The notes: generated by a model from the letters alone, not told the origin. Shown: positions 25,709-34,647, numbered from the stretch's first letter. The stretch: DNA of 64,000 nt from Acidobacteriaceae bacterium (GCA_020247055.1 JADCJL010000181.1:21374-85373), one strand, 5' to 3'. Program-made: numbers and translations.

Positions 25709-26851
25709 CTACAGGTGGCGGAGGGCGTGTTCGAGCGCCTCGACGAAGAAATGGTCGCCCCAGATGACGCTTTCGTTCACGCCCAGTCCTTTGTGGATGT
25801 GATAGACGCCGCCTTTGAGGACGCCCTCCCAGCCCTCGTCTTTGTCGGCGAGATGCTTGTCCGATAGGGTACGGAGGATGCGGAGGCCGGTGTTCCAGTA
25901 GAAGTGGCCTTTGACGGGGTCCTGCAGCAGACGAGAGAGCCGGAGCAGGCCGGAGGCGGCGATGGCGGCGGCGGAGGTGTCGAACTGTTTGCGGCTTTCG
26001 GCCGGGGCGTTGAAGTCCCAGGGAGCGACGCCGTCGGCCGGGGAGTGGGTGATGTAGTAGTCGGCGCAGCTTTCGGCGGTTTCAAGAAAGTGCGGATCGC
26101 GGCTGTACTCGTAGCAGGTGCCGAAGCCGTAAAGGGCCCAGGCGAGGCCGCGGGACCAGCAGGAGTCGGCGCGGTAGCCCTGGTGGGTGGCTTGGCGGAG
26201 GAACTCGCCGGTACTGATATCGAACAGGCCTTCGTGGGCGGTAGAGCCATCGCCGCGGACGAGGACGCGGCGCGTGGTGAGGGCGTGGCGGAGGGCGACC
26301 TCGCGCAGGTGCTTTTCGCCGGTAGCGCGGGCGGCGTAGAAGATAATGCCGACGTTCATCATGATGTCGATGAACAGCGAATCTTCGCTCACGAACGAGC
26401 GCAGGTATTGGCCTTTGTCCTGAAAGCGCATCGCCAGCGTTTTGCCGGCCTCGATGAGGACGGCTTCCTGGTCGGGGTGGCGGTCGACCTGGAACCAGCG
26501 GTAGTAGGTGGACAGAAAGAGGAAGCCGTGGTCGTGGACTTCGCGGTCGGTTTTGCGGGGTTCGAGGGGCTTTGAGTAGCGGATGGCCTGCTGTTTCCAA
26601 AAGTCGGCATCCGTTCCTTTTCGCTCGGCTTCGTAACGCCGGAAGACCCACATCATGCCCGGCAGAAATCCGTCGCACCAATGGGTCCAAGCGGCGCCTT
26701 CGTGCTTCCACCTCCCGTTGCGGGTGTACATCGGAGAGAAACCGGGCGATTTCTCGATCAGCTTCCGAACCTGTTTCTGGCCGAAGCGGAGGGCGCCTTC
26801 AAACAGGGCTTTGTCAGTCTCAAGTTGAAATTGAATCACGCGTATGTCCAA
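25709..26851 (-). CDS. Glycoside hydrolase family 88 (unsaturated glucuronyl/rhamnogalacturonyl hydrolase-like)
   Basis: A 380-residue (alpha/alpha)6-barrel protein without an obvious signal peptide. D-H-G-F (near 107-110) and I-D-I-M-M-N (near 161-166) carry the two Asp residues that in GH88/GH105 protonate the vinyl ether of unsaturated uronic acids. S-C-W-S-R-G-L-A-W and A-P-W-D-F-N are further family blocks. These enzymes finish off the products of polysaccharide lyases, releasing a keto-sugar acid. That fits the acid-sugar dehydratase and hexuronate porters earlier in the window. The start is TTG at 26851 or GTG four codons later. It lies two bases downstream of the secreted hypothetical gene on the same strand. 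Confidence 0.85.
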   Translation of the reverse strand: MDIRVIQFQLETDKALFEGALRFGQKQVRKLIEKSPGFSPMYTRNGRWKHEGAAWTHWCDGFLPGMMWVFRRYEAERKGTDADFWKQQAIRYSKPLEPRKTDREVHDHGFLFLSTYYRWFQVDRHPDQEAVLIEAGKTLAMRFQDKGQYLRSFVSEDSLFIDIMMNVGIIFYAARATGEKHLREVALRHALTTRRVLVRGDGSTAHEGLFDISTGEFLRQATHQGYRADSCWSRGLAWALYGFGTCYEYSRDPHFLETAESCADYYITHSPADGVAPWDFNAPAESRKQFDTSAAAIAASGLLRLSRLLQDPVKGHFYWNTGLRILRTLSDKHLADKDEGWEGVLKGGVYHIHKGLGVNESVIWGDHFFVEALEHALRHL

Positions 26852-26853
26852 TT

Positions 26854-28068
26854 TCAGGGTATCACCCGGAGTTGCAGCAGGAGTCCCTTGAGCAGGCGGG
26901 GCGGGGTGCTTTTGACGTAGATCATCGCGGGGCGCTGGGGCGAAGCCGGGAGCAGGGCATAAAAGCTGGTGCGGAGGGAGACGGAACCGCCTTCGACCAC
27001 TTCGGCTTTGAGGGGTACAATCTGGCCGTCCTGCTCGATTTCGATGGGTTGGATACCGATGCCCATGGTGTAGCCGCGGAAGGCGCGGCGGTCGATGCCG
27101 GCGACGCGGGCGCGGAGGCGGGCGCCCTTGGGGATGAGGGTCGTTTTGCGATGGCGGGCGTCGCGGTGGACGGTGAGCAGGAGGGGGTCGCCGGTGACGA
27201 CCTTTTCGATCAGGATGTTTTCATCGAGGGAGGCTTCGATGAGGAGGTCGGCGGGCAGTTCGGTGGCCAGGCGGGGGACGGTGGGGGAGGGGGCGGGCGC
27301 TGCGACGGAGGGTTCGGGGTCGTCAAAGCGGACGATCGAATCGCCCGAGTACTGGCGGCAGGCGGAGAAGGTGACTTTATTGCGGCTTTCGGCGCCATCG
27401 AGGCCGACCATGGTCATCTCCGAGGAGACGGGCAGCAGGTAGGCGGCGTCGCCAATCGGCTGACGCCGGTAGTGCATGAAATCGCTGGCGCGCTGGAGTT
27501 TCAACTGAGGCGGCAGATCGTCGGCGATGACGGCAAGGTCGATGAGGTCGAGCGTGGCGGCATCGACAAGCACCTGGCCGTGGTAGGGCACAACGGCCGT
27601 GACATCACCGACGCGAATCTGGTAGCCGCTGAACTGCACGGGGACATCGTAGGTGAAGCGGGCCACTTCCCTGCCCTCGCGCTGCTCGCGGCCCTGATAG
27701 GTGAACCGGACAGCGTTACCGCCGAAGACCGATTTGGCGTGGAGCGCGAAGTTGCCGTTGCCGATGGCGCCGCCGGGGGCGAGTTCGCGCAGGTCGCGCT
27801 CCTTAAACTGCCGTTCCCCGGGCCAGGAGAAGAGCTCTTTCCCGTCGACGACGGCGACTTCAAGGCGGAGGGCGTCGACGAGCGTGGCCCGGCGGGATTT
27901 GGGGGCGCGGACGGAGCGCTCGATGGTTTCGAGGCAAGTGTAGTTGGGGATACGCCGGAGCGTTTCCACCATGTGGTACCGGGTGCGGCCGAGGAGGATG
28001 GTTTCCGGCGCCAGTGGCTGGGCCAGGCCGAGAGCGGCGACAAAGAGCGCAACGACCGAGCGACCCAT
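26854..28068 (-). CDS. Secreted protein of unknown function
   Basis: A 404-residue protein from the ATG that begins a signal peptide (M-G-R-S-V-V-A-L-F-V-A-A-L-G-L-A-Q). The mature part starts with a helical segment containing a single conserved-looking Cys (N-Y-T-C-L-E-T-I-E-R). A long beta-rich domain resembles outer-membrane lipoprotein-sorting/LolA-like folds in character, and a Pro-rich linker (about 265-285) leads to a C-terminal beta domain. The N-Y-T-C-x-E-T opening recurs, as far as I can recall, in uncharacterised acidobacterial secreted proteins, but I cannot name a family. It sits upstream of GH88 with a two-base gap and divergent from the CDGSH gene by 20 bases. Confidence 0.6.
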   Translation of the reverse strand: MGRSVVALFVAALGLAQPLAPETILLGRTRYHMVETLRRIPNYTCLETIERSVRAPKSRRATLVDALRLEVAVVDGKELFSWPGERQFKERDLRELAPGGAIGNGNFALHAKSVFGGNAVRFTYQGREQREGREVARFTYDVPVQFSGYQIRVGDVTAVVPYHGQVLVDAATLDLIDLAVIADDLPPQLKLQRASDFMHYRRQPIGDAAYLLPVSSEMTMVGLDGAESRNKVTFSACRQYSGDSIVRFDDPEPSVAAPAPSPTVPRLATELPADLLIEASLDENILIEKVVTGDPLLLTVHRDARHRKTTLIPKGARLRARVAGIDRRAFRGYTMGIGIQPIEIEQDGQIVPLKAEVVEGGSVSLRTSFYALLPASPQRPAMIYVKSTPPRLLKGLLLQLRVIP

Positions 28069-28088
28069 GGCATCATTGTAAGCAACGC

Positions 28089-28319
28089 ATGGCATCCAAA
28101 GTCACAATTTTCAACAACGGTCCGATTCGGATTGAGGGCGATTTCACCATCGTCGACGCAGCGGGAAATGAGTTCGGCCTGGCCGGGCGCACGGCAATCG
28201 GCCTGTGCCGCTGCGGTTTGAGCGAGAACAAGCCGTTCTGCGACGGCGCGCACGCCAAGGCTGGTTTTTCGAGCGTGTGCGAGGCGCGCGAGCTGCCGCC
28301 GCCGAAGCCGAAGGCCTAA
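28089..28319 (+). CDS. CDGSH iron-sulfur domain protein
   Basis: A 76-residue protein consisting of one CDGSH domain: Cys40, Cys42, Cys51 and His55 in C-R-C-G-L-S-E-N-K-P-F-C-D-G-A-H. This fits the C-x-C-x2-S-x3-P-x-C-D-G-x-H consensus that holds a redox-active 2Fe-2S cluster with one His ligand. Bacterial CDGSH proteins are small soluble electron-transfer or cluster-transfer factors. The ATG at 28089 starts the domain; the upstream in-frame extension overlaps the divergent secreted protein. Its stop overlaps that of hpt in the four-base word CTAA. Confidence 0.9.
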   Translation: MASKVTIFNNGPIRIEGDFTIVDAAGNEFGLAGRTAIGLCRCGLSENKPFCDGAHAKAGFSSVCEARELPPPKPKA

Positions 28320-28846
28320 GCGCCTTCGCGCAGGATACAGATATCCTTCAGGCCTCGATAGTCTTCGTTGAAGTCGAGGCCATACCCGACGACAAACGCA
28401 TCGGGAATCGGGAAGCCCCGGTAGGCAACGGGCACGGCGAACTCGCGCCGTTCTTCCTTATCGAGAAGAGCCGCAATCTGCACCGATTGCGGCTTTTCGT
28501 GTTGGAGGAGATGGACGAGGGCGTTCAGGGTGCGGCCGGTGTCGACGATGTCTTCGACAATCAGCAGATGGGCCCCGGTGATGTTCATGCCGAGTTTTTT
28601 GGTAACGGCAACCTCACCCGAAGAGACCGTGCCGCTGCCGTAGCTGGCCATGCCCATGAAGTCGATTTTGACGGGGCGGTCAATGGCGCGGACGAGGTCG
28701 GCGAGGAACAGAAACGAGCCTTTGAGGATGCCGAGGAGGATGAGTTCGCCGTCCGGGTAGTCGCGGGTGATGGCGGCGCCGAGTTCGCGGATGCGGACCT
28801 GAATCCGGGCTTCTGAAATGAGGACCGAGGTCTGGGGGTTTTTCAT
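28316..28846 (-). CDS. hpt: Hypoxanthine phosphoribosyltransferase
   Basis: A 176-residue type I phosphoribosyltransferase. The PRPP-binding loop V-E-D-I-V-D-T-G-R-T-L is at 97-107, L-K-G-S-F near 41-45 binds pyrophosphate, and the C-terminal V-G-Y-G-L-D-F-N-E-D-Y-R block is diagnostic of HPRTs. It salvages hypoxanthine (and guanine) to IMP/GMP using PRPP. Length is normal for the family. It follows the 28848-29681 gene on the same strand with a one-base gap, so they are likely co-transcribed. Confidence 0.95.
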   Translation of the reverse strand: MKNPQTSVLISEARIQVRIRELGAAITRDYPDGELILLGILKGSFLFLADLVRAIDRPVKIDFMGMASYGSGTVSSGEVAVTKKLGMNITGAHLLIVEDIVDTGRTLNALVHLLQHEKPQSVQIAALLDKEERREFAVPVAYRGFPIPDAFVVGYGLDFNEDYRGLKDICILREGA

Positions 28847-28847
28847 G

Positions 28848-29681
28848 CTAGTCGAAGCTGGGGAGGCGGAGGCTGGGGGGGCCGATGTGGATGTGGGGGG
28901 CGGTGGCCTGGCCGCGGATGGAGGAGCGGAAGGCGAAGTAGGGAATCATTGCTTTTTCGAGGTAGGCGGTGAGCCAGCGGCCTTCGGGGTCGTCGGGATT
29001 CAGAGCGATATCGACGCGGTCGCGATGGTCGAAGCCCAGGGTGCGGTGGAGGGCGGTCTGGCCCTTGGCGCTGACGGGGAGTTTGCGGTCGAAGTGTTTT
29101 TCGTAGGCGAGCAGGATGTTTTTGAAGTCGTTCGCGAGGGTGAACTTCATGCCGCCGGCAAAGCGGGTGACCACGGGCATGGGTCCCTGCACGGGGGCCG
29201 GTTCGGGCTGCCCGGCGGCGGCCTGTTCGACATGGATGTGCGCGATGAGTTCGTTGACGGTGCGGGCGCGCTCCTCGGCGGAGGAGAGGGTGCGCCGGGC
29301 GCGGTCGACGTTGTCTTCGTAGGGGAGCAGCGAGGAGCGGGGCGCGACGCCGGCGCTGACGAGTTTGGCGGCGCCGGCCAGGGCCTCCTGTTCGCGGGCG
29401 AGACGGCGGCGCGCGGCGGCGGTCATGGCGGCGGCCTGCTCTTCGGTCAACTCTTCGAGAGCGAGTTCGCCGTAGACGGCGGTGTCGATTGCGGCATCGT
29501 CGAGGGCCTGCGCCACGGCGGCCTCAGCCTGCTCGAGTTGCCGCGCCGAGACGGCCCCGGCGGCAAAGAGCTTGCGCAGAGTGGCCAGGCGCGCGCGGGC
29601 GCGCTCGACCGGCGGCGCTTCGGCCGCGGGCAGAAAAGTGGCGAGCGCCAACAAGATGGCCACAAGGCGCCGGAAATGCAC
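28848..29681 (-). CDS. Exported protein: helical N-terminal region plus possible M15-like metallopeptidase C-terminus
   Basis: A 277-residue protein from a GTG that begins a signal peptide (V-H-F-R-R-L-V-A-I-L-L-A-L-A-T-F-L-P-A-A-E). Residues of about 22-150 are long Ala/Arg/Glu-rich helices, like the hairpins of TolC-type proteins (G-A-V-S-A-R-Q-L-E-Q-A-E). The last about 90 residues contain L-G-F-D-H-R-D-R-V-D-I-A-L and A-P-H-I-H-I-G-P-P-S. The spacing of an early H/D pair and a late H-x-H recalls D-Ala-D-Ala carboxypeptidases of the M15 type, although the first motif is one residue shorter than VanY. If correct it is a periplasmic wall hydrolase. The assignment is tentative. Confidence 0.5.
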   Translation of the reverse strand: MHFRRLVAILLALATFLPAAEAPPVERARARLATLRKLFAAGAVSARQLEQAEAAVAQALDDAAIDTAVYGELALEELTEEQAAAMTAAARRRLAREQEALAGAAKLVSAGVAPRSSLLPYEDNVDRARRTLSSAEERARTVNELIAHIHVEQAAAGQPEPAPVQGPMPVVTRFAGGMKFTLANDFKNILLAYEKHFDRKLPVSAKGQTALHRTLGFDHRDRVDIALNPDDPEGRWLTAYLEKAMIPYFAFRSSIRGQATAPHIHIGPPSLRLPSFD

Positions 29682-29716
29682 GATACTAGTAGTGTACGAT
29701 ACCGTCAGGAGTTGAT

Positions 29717-30160
29717 TTGCAGGCAAAAGTAACGCGGAAACCACCCGTGAGCGTGGATGCCGAGGCTGAGGTGGCCCTGGTGCAGGAGGAAGAGTCGGCG
29801 GAGAGCCCCAGTTGGTTTCTGGCCGCACAGGCGGCGCAGAGCAAGCAGGCCGTGGATTTGGTCGTGCTCGATTTGCGGGGCATTACGACGATGGCCGATA
29901 CGTTTCTGATCTGCCATGGCCGGAACAGCCGCCAGAATCAGGCGATCGCCGACGAGATCGAGAGCGTGCTCAAGAAGGAAGCCGGGGAGCGTCCGGCCAG
30001 CATTGAAGGCTACCAGACGAGCGAGTGGATTCTGATGGACTACGGCGACTTGGTGGTGCACGTCTTCTCGGAGAAGGCGCGGGCGTATTATGACCTCGAC
30101 CGGCTCTACCGGGAGGCGAAGAAGCTTGAACTGCCGGCCGATGAACAGGCGGCTCAGTAG
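29717..30160 (+). CDS. rsfS: Ribosomal silencing factor RsfS
   Basis: A protein of up to 147 residues. The core A-A-Q-A-A-Q-S-K-Q-A-V-D-L-V-V-L-D-L, the block I-C-H-G-R-N-S-R-Q-N-Q-A-I-A-D-E-I and G-Y-x-x-x-E-W-I-L-M-D-Y-G-D-L-V-V-H-V-F are hallmarks of RsfS/Iojap. RsfS binds ribosomal protein L14 and blocks subunit joining under nutrient limitation. The start is TTG at 29717 or GTG at 29747; both leave a non-conserved N-terminal extension. In many genomes rsfS neighbours nadD; here the convergent genes are pncA/pncB of NAD salvage, an echo of that link. It overlaps pncA by seven bases. Confidence 0.9.
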   Translation: MQAKVTRKPPVSVDAEAEVALVQEEESAESPSWFLAAQAAQSKQAVDLVVLDLRGITTMADTFLICHGRNSRQNQAIADEIESVLKKEAGERPASIEGYQTSEWILMDYGDLVVHVFSEKARAYYDLDRLYREAKKLELPADEQAAQ

Positions 30161-30687
30161 TTCGTACTGACGCTGATGGAGCCGCCGGCGGCGGTGAGTT
30201 CGTCGAGCGTCCGCCGGGCTTCCGCGGGGTTGAGTTCCCGGATGGCGTCGGCCACGACGGTGACCTGCTTGCCGGTGGCGAGCAGGCCGCGGATCGCATG
30301 GCGGACGCAGATTTCGGTGACGACGCCGTAGACGACGTAGTGATCGGCCCGCAGTTCGGCGAGCAGCGGCGGGAGGGCGGCGCTGGTGAAGCAGTCGACG
30401 TGCTGCTTATTCAGGAAGTACTGGCGGCCGCGCGAGCCGGCGAAGGTGGCTTCGGGCTTGCGCTGGCCGAGGCACCCGGCAACGCAGTGGTGGGGCCAGG
30501 CGGCGAACTCGGGGTCGGCAGGCGAGTGAGCGTCCAGGGTGGAAAGGATGGGAATGCCGTGGGTGGCGGCGTAGGTGGTGAGCCGGGCGAGGACGGGGAC
30601 GATGGTTTCGGCGCCGGGAACGTAGAGGGCGCCGGCGGGGTAGAGGAAATCGAGCTGCGTATCGACGTCGAAGAAGACGGTGTTCAC
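30154..30687 (-). CDS. pncA: Nicotinamidase (isochorismatase-like family)
   Basis: A 177-residue cysteine hydrolase. Predicted catalytic triad Asp7, Lys94 and Cys127 (T-E-I-C-V), and metal ligands Asp52, His54 (L-D-A-H-S) and His67 (P-H-H-C-V-A-G) match nicotinamidases. It converts nicotinamide to nicotinic acid. The GTG start overlaps the pncB stop as GTGA, so translation is coupled. pncA feeding pncB is the deamidating arm of NAD salvage, and finding both in one unit strongly supports the call. Confidence 0.92.
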   Translation of the reverse strand: MNTVFFDVDTQLDFLYPAGALYVPGAETIVPVLARLTTYAATHGIPILSTLDAHSPADPEFAAWPHHCVAGCLGQRKPEATFAGSRGRQYFLNKQHVDCFTSAALPPLLAELRADHYVVYGVVTEICVRHAIRGLLATGKQVTVVADAIRELNPAEARRTLDELTAAGGSISVSTNY

Positions 30688-32024
30688 GGGGTGTCCTCCT
30701 GCAGGCTTTGTTTGACGCGGGCGTCGAGCGAGACCAGGGCGGGAGAGTAATCGACGCGCCACGGGTGGTGTTCGGTGGCGTAGAGGCTGCGCAGGGCGTG
30801 GGGCAGGCGCTTGATGTTGTCCTGGGCGGTGCGGCGGGCTGCGTGGGCATCGGGAAGCGGCGCGAGCAGCCGGCCCTGCGCGAGGACGGGGCGAAGCAGG
30901 GCTTCGGCCGGTTCTTCGTCCGGGGGGCACTCCCAGGCGCAGCCGATGAGGTCGCGGTTCCGGTAGCGGAACACCTGCTTGGCGCCGGGGCGGGTGTGTT
31001 TCTCCTCGCTGTATTTGGCGGTGTAGCGTTTGACGCCATCGGCTTCGAGCTCGACGAGCTTATAGACGGCGCCGAGGCTGGGGCTATCGGCCGAGGTGGC
31101 CAGATCGGTGCCGACGCCGTAGAGGTCGATGGGAGCGGCGGCGGCGGTGAGTTCGAGAATGCGGTACTCGTTCAGGTCGCTGGTGGCCATGATCTTCACG
31201 TCGGCGAGGCCGACCTGGTTGAGGATGGCGCGCACGCCGCGGGAGAGTTCGAGCAGGTTGCCGCTATCGAGCCGGACGCCGGCGATGGGCCGCCCGAGGG
31301 CAATGGCTTTGCGGGCGCCTTCGAGGGTGTCGTAGCTGTCGATGAGGTAGATGGTGCCTTCGCCGAGCAGCTGCTGGAGTTGGCGGAAGCTTTCGGTCTC
31401 GCTCGAAAAGCTCATCACCCAGGAGTGGGCGGAGGTGCCGTAGACGGGGACGCCGAACCGGAAGCCGGCTTCGACGTTGCTCGACCCGGTGCAGCCGCCG
31501 ATGTAGGCGGCGCGGGCGGCGAGCACGCCCGATTCGGGCCCGTGCGCCCGCCGGGTGCCGAACTCGACGACGGCGGCGGAGGCGGCGGCTTCGACAATGC
31601 GGGCGGCTTTGGTGGCGATGAGGGTTTCAAAGCCGATGGTGGCCAGCAGATAGGTTTCGACGAGTTGGGCTTCAATCAGCGGGGCCCGCACCGTGAGAAT
31701 GGGTTCATTCGGAAAAACGGGGGTGCCTTCGGGCATGCCGAACAGGTCGCCGGTGAAGCGCAGGTTGGCCAGATAGTCGAAGAAGCCGGGCGCGGCGCGG
31801 GAGAACTGCGGCAGACCACGGAGCCAGGCGATCTCTTCAGCGGTAAACCGGAGGTGCAACAGGTAGTCGACCGCCTGGGCGAGGCCGGCGGCCAGATAGT
31901 AGTTCCGGTTGTAGGGCAGGCGGCGGACGAACAGCTCAAACGTGGCGATTTCGCGGTGCTTGCCGGCCGTGTAATAGCCGGCGGCCATGGTGAGCTGGTA
32001 GAGATCCGTCAGCAGGGCGTTCAT
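30684..32024 (-). CDS. pncB: Nicotinate phosphoribosyltransferase
   Basis: A 446-residue protein of the NAPRTase family. It begins L-L-T-D-L-Y-Q-L-T-M-A, the diagnostic start, and contains G-T-R-R-A-H-G, G-T-S-A-H-S-W-V-M-S-F around the phosphorylated His, and the V-R-L-D-S-G-N-L PRPP-site block. It makes nicotinate mononucleotide from nicotinate, PRPP and ATP. The ATG overlaps the upstream DUF4340 gene stop by four bases (ATGA), and it is coupled to pncA downstream. A Cys-containing C-terminal segment (G-C-A-W-E-C-P-P-D-E-E-P) is of unclear role. Confidence 0.93.
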   Translation of the reverse strand: MNALLTDLYQLTMAAGYYTAGKHREIATFELFVRRLPYNRNYYLAAGLAQAVDYLLHLRFTAEEIAWLRGLPQFSRAAPGFFDYLANLRFTGDLFGMPEGTPVFPNEPILTVRAPLIEAQLVETYLLATIGFETLIATKAARIVEAAASAAVVEFGTRRAHGPESGVLAARAAYIGGCTGSSNVEAGFRFGVPVYGTSAHSWVMSFSSETESFRQLQQLLGEGTIYLIDSYDTLEGARKAIALGRPIAGVRLDSGNLLELSRGVRAILNQVGLADVKIMATSDLNEYRILELTAAAAPIDLYGVGTDLATSADSPSLGAVYKLVELEADGVKRYTAKYSEEKHTRPGAKQVFRYRNRDLIGCAWECPPDEEPAEALLRPVLAQGRLLAPLPDAHAARRTAQDNIKRLPHALRSLYATEHHPWRVDYSPALVSLDARVKQSLQEDTP

Positions 32025-33313
32025 GGCAGCGTTTGGACGCTGGCCGCAAGCTGCTTGACGTCATCGACGGTCTGCCGGTTGAGTTCGTAGACGGTGGAGT
32101 CGCCCGAGCGGGTAGCGAAGAACTTACCGCCGGCCTGGGTGACGGTGACCTTTTCGGCCGGTTTGCCGGCCGGGGTAAGGATGTATTCGGCAAAGGGCTG
32201 ACCGCCGCCCACGGGGGGGAAGCCGGTGGCGGCCAGTTCGCGCAGCTTATCGACGATCTGCTGCACGGAGCCGGGATCGATCTTCTTGCCGCCGGCCCTC
32301 CATTCCGCGCCGGTTTTGTTGAAGTCCCAGGCGGTTTCGCCGTGCTTGACCTGCACGCGGGCCAGTTCGGTAAAGCCGAACTCGAACAGTTTACGGTCGC
32401 GGAAGTCGTCGGCTTTCTTGCCGAAGCCTTCGACGGCATCGCCGGGGAGCCGGAAGACGCCCGCGACAGCCGTGGACTTGGCGTAGAAGGCGCCCTCTTT
32501 GTCTTTCCGGATTTCGAGCTGCTGGGTGCCCTGGTCGTCGGTCACTTTGGCGATGGCGTAAGGCGCGGCGCCGGCGAATTTGCCGGGGAAAGCCTGCTCC
32601 TCGTCCTCGGGGACGACCTCCATTTTGGCTTCGGTCAGTTTGCGGACGAGGTCTTCGACCGCGAAGTTATCGGCGCGCCAGGGCTGGGGCCGGGTCATCG
32701 CCCAGCGGTCGCCGGTTTTGGTGAAGGCGAGGGTATTGAGTTCGACGGTGCGGAGTTTGGCGTCGTAGAAGGTGAGGAGGCGACGGTCGCGGAGGTCCTG
32801 CCAGACTTTATCGAGGGCGCCACGGGTGGCCGTCGAGATGGTGTAGAGCCGGGGGTCGCCGGCCACCTGGGCGTAGACGGAGGTGCCGAGCGGAGAGTCC
32901 TCGCCGAGGAGCAGCTTATGCTGCTTGCCGTCCTTGCGGTTGATCGTGATCTCGAGCGATGGCGAGGCGAACCCGTACGGCATCCGATCGCCGGGCTTGT
33001 CGTCGAGAACGCGTTCCGAGGATACCAACGCGAGAGCCGTCACCAGGCTTTGCACGGCGCGGTCGTCCACGGGCAGGGGCTGCGGTGAGGTCAGCTTCCA
33101 GCCGGCGGGTAAACGTTCCACCACGGCGCCCGAGCCGTCCCGGCGTTTGATCGTGAGCTTGACGAACTGATCTTCCGGAATTTCGAGCAGTTTCGGCGGG
33201 CCATCGGCGGAGGGAGCGGCGGCCTTTTTGGCCTCCTCCTGGTTGGACCAGTAGATTCCCCCGGCCAGAAGCGCCAACAGCACCGCGGCGACCAGCAATC
33301 CTCGATTGGGCAT
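32021..33313 (-). CDS. DUF4340-domain protein, membrane-anchored
   Basis: A 430-residue protein with one N-terminal transmembrane anchor (about 4-22) and a long periplasmic part. The part is built of repeated alpha-beta units containing the D-R-A-V-Q-S-L-V-T-A-L and P-Y-G-x-x-x-P-x-L-x-I patterns of DUF4340. DUF4340 genes commonly follow GldF/GldG-type ABC transporter genes, as here (five-base gap), and probably form an extracytoplasmic accessory of that transporter. The ATG at 33313 is preferred over an in-frame codon eight residues upstream, which lies inside gldG-like. The cargo is unknown. Confidence 0.8.
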   Translation of the reverse strand: MPNRGLLVAAVLLALLAGGIYWSNQEEAKKAAAPSADGPPKLLEIPEDQFVKLTIKRRDGSGAVVERLPAGWKLTSPQPLPVDDRAVQSLVTALALVSSERVLDDKPGDRMPYGFASPSLEITINRKDGKQHKLLLGEDSPLGTSVYAQVAGDPRLYTISTATRGALDKVWQDLRDRRLLTFYDAKLRTVELNTLAFTKTGDRWAMTRPQPWRADNFAVEDLVRKLTEAKMEVVPEDEEQAFPGKFAGAAPYAIAKVTDDQGTQQLEIRKDKEGAFYAKSTAVAGVFRLPGDAVEGFGKKADDFRDRKLFEFGFTELARVQVKHGETAWDFNKTGAEWRAGGKKIDPGSVQQIVDKLRELAATGFPPVGGGQPFAEYILTPAGKPAEKVTVTQAGGKFFATRSGDSTVYELNRQTVDDVKQLAASVQTLP

Positions 33314-33318
33314 GGCAG

Positions 33319-34647
33319 TTACCTCCGGCGCAACCAAACCATCACGCCGCCGATGATGACGAGCAGCGGGGGGAAGAAGCTGGCAAACGGGAAGACCCAG
33401 CCCATGCCGGGCCGGACTTCAAGGCGCCGGTCTTCGGGATCTTTCGGGCGGATGGAGATCAACTCTTCGTCCGAGGAGAGCCAGTTGAAAGCGTTCAGGA
33501 ACAGGTCCCGATTGCCCGGATAGCGGAAGAAGGAGTTGGTGGCCCAAGCGGCGCATCCGAATACAACCACACGCGCCTTGCCGACGGTGGTGGCCGCGGC
33601 GATGGTCAACGGACCTTTCCCGCCGACCGGAGGTTCGCCGGTAAGTTTCTTGAGGTCGAGCTCTTTGGTGGAGAAGCTCTGTTCCGGGGTCGCGATCAGT
33701 TTTTCGGCCCGGTCTTTGGTGGTCAGCGTCCGGACGAGAGCCAAGGCAACGCCTACTCCCCGCATCTCGCGGACGATGGGGTGGGACTCGTACTTGTCGA
33801 GCGCGAAGACGAATTTGTTGTAGCCGGAATCGGCACCGCTGCCGCTCTCATCAATGGCGACGTCGTTGTTGACGGTGATACCCCAGGAATCGAGCAGAGT
33901 GGACAACTTCTCCTGGACGGCGCCGTCGTCTTTCTCCGTCTTCAGGGCGGGGCCGAGCAGGAAGAGGGCATGGCCACCTTTCTCGACGTAGGTCCGGATG
34001 CCGGCGATGACCGTATCGGGATAGTCAAAGCGCGGCCCGGCGACGAGGATCGTGGTGCATTCGGCCGGGATCTCGGGCTTTTGCAACTGTTTGATCACCT
34101 GCGTCTTGTAGTTGTAGCGTTCGAGTGCGGCCTTGGCGAGACCGATGCCATCACCGGTCATCTCGTCGAAGCCGGACTCCCCGGCGCCCGAGAAGGCACA
34201 CACCATCCGTTCGCCGGTCTTCAGGGCTCGGATGATGGCGCCGGTCAACTCCTCTTCGCTCAACATCCGCGCCTCTTCCCGCTTGGCGCCGTTTTCAACG
34301 AAGACCTGGCCGAAGGTGCGGGCACCGACGGCGCGAGCCATCTGCGGGCTCTTCTCCGGGTCGATGTACTCCACTTTCAGCCGCGTGGAGAGGTTCGAAT
34401 AGCGGTCGAGCAGGTCGCGGGCGGCGTTGAAGCGCTCGGTGCGATCGACGACAACAATACGGACGTCGTTCGACAGGCCCCTGACGATCTTTTCGGTCTG
34501 GTCGGAGAGCGAGAATCGCTTGTTGGCCGTAGTATCGAAGGACTTGTTGTAGCGATTGGCCAGGAAGTTGATGCCGGCGAGAATGGCCACGAAAACGATG
34601 ACGTAGGCGCCGGCGTAGGCAGTGTAGCGAACGGAACGGCTAGCCAT
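33319..34647 (-). CDS. GldG-like ABC transporter accessory protein
   Basis: A 442-residue protein with one N-terminal and one C-terminal transmembrane helix flanking a large periplasmic domain. N-x-x-A-N-R-Y-N near the first helix, F-S-L-S-D-Q-T and I-D-P-E-K-S-P are typical of the GldG / ABC_transp_aux family. In Bacteroidota GldA/GldF/GldG are needed for gliding, but homologues are widespread in non-gliders. The ATG overlaps the permease stop by one base (TAATG), so translation is coupled. Confidence 0.85.
   Translation of the reverse strand: MASRSVRYTAYAGAYVIVFVAILAGINFLANRYNKSFDTTANKRFSLSDQTEKIVRGLSNDVRIVVVDRTERFNAARDLLDRYSNLSTRLKVEYIDPEKSPQMARAVGARTFGQVFVENGAKREEARMLSEEELTGAIIRALKTGERMVCAFSGAGESGFDEMTGDGIGLAKAALERYNYKTQVIKQLQKPEIPAECTTILVAGPRFDYPDTVIAGIRTYVEKGGHALFLLGPALKTEKDDGAVQEKLSTLLDSWGITVNNDVAIDESGSGADSGYNKFVFALDKYESHPIVREMRGVGVALALVRTLTTKDRAEKLIATPEQSFSTKELDLKKLTGEPPVGGKGPLTIAAATTVGKARVVVFGCAAWATNSFFRYPGNRDLFLNAFNWLSSDEELISIRPKDPEDRRLEVRPGMGWVFPFASFFPPLLVIIGGVMVWLRRR

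Noticed and set aside
28041..28060. Further copy of the interspersed word (CAAAGAGCGCAACGACCGAG)
   Set aside because: Only a nine-base exact match with copy 3; the rest diverges and can be chance.
26572..28221. A 549-codon plus-strand open frame opposite the secreted protein gene
   Set aside because: Overlaps GH88 and the secreted gene in antisense; low-complexity Gly/Ala/Asp composition.
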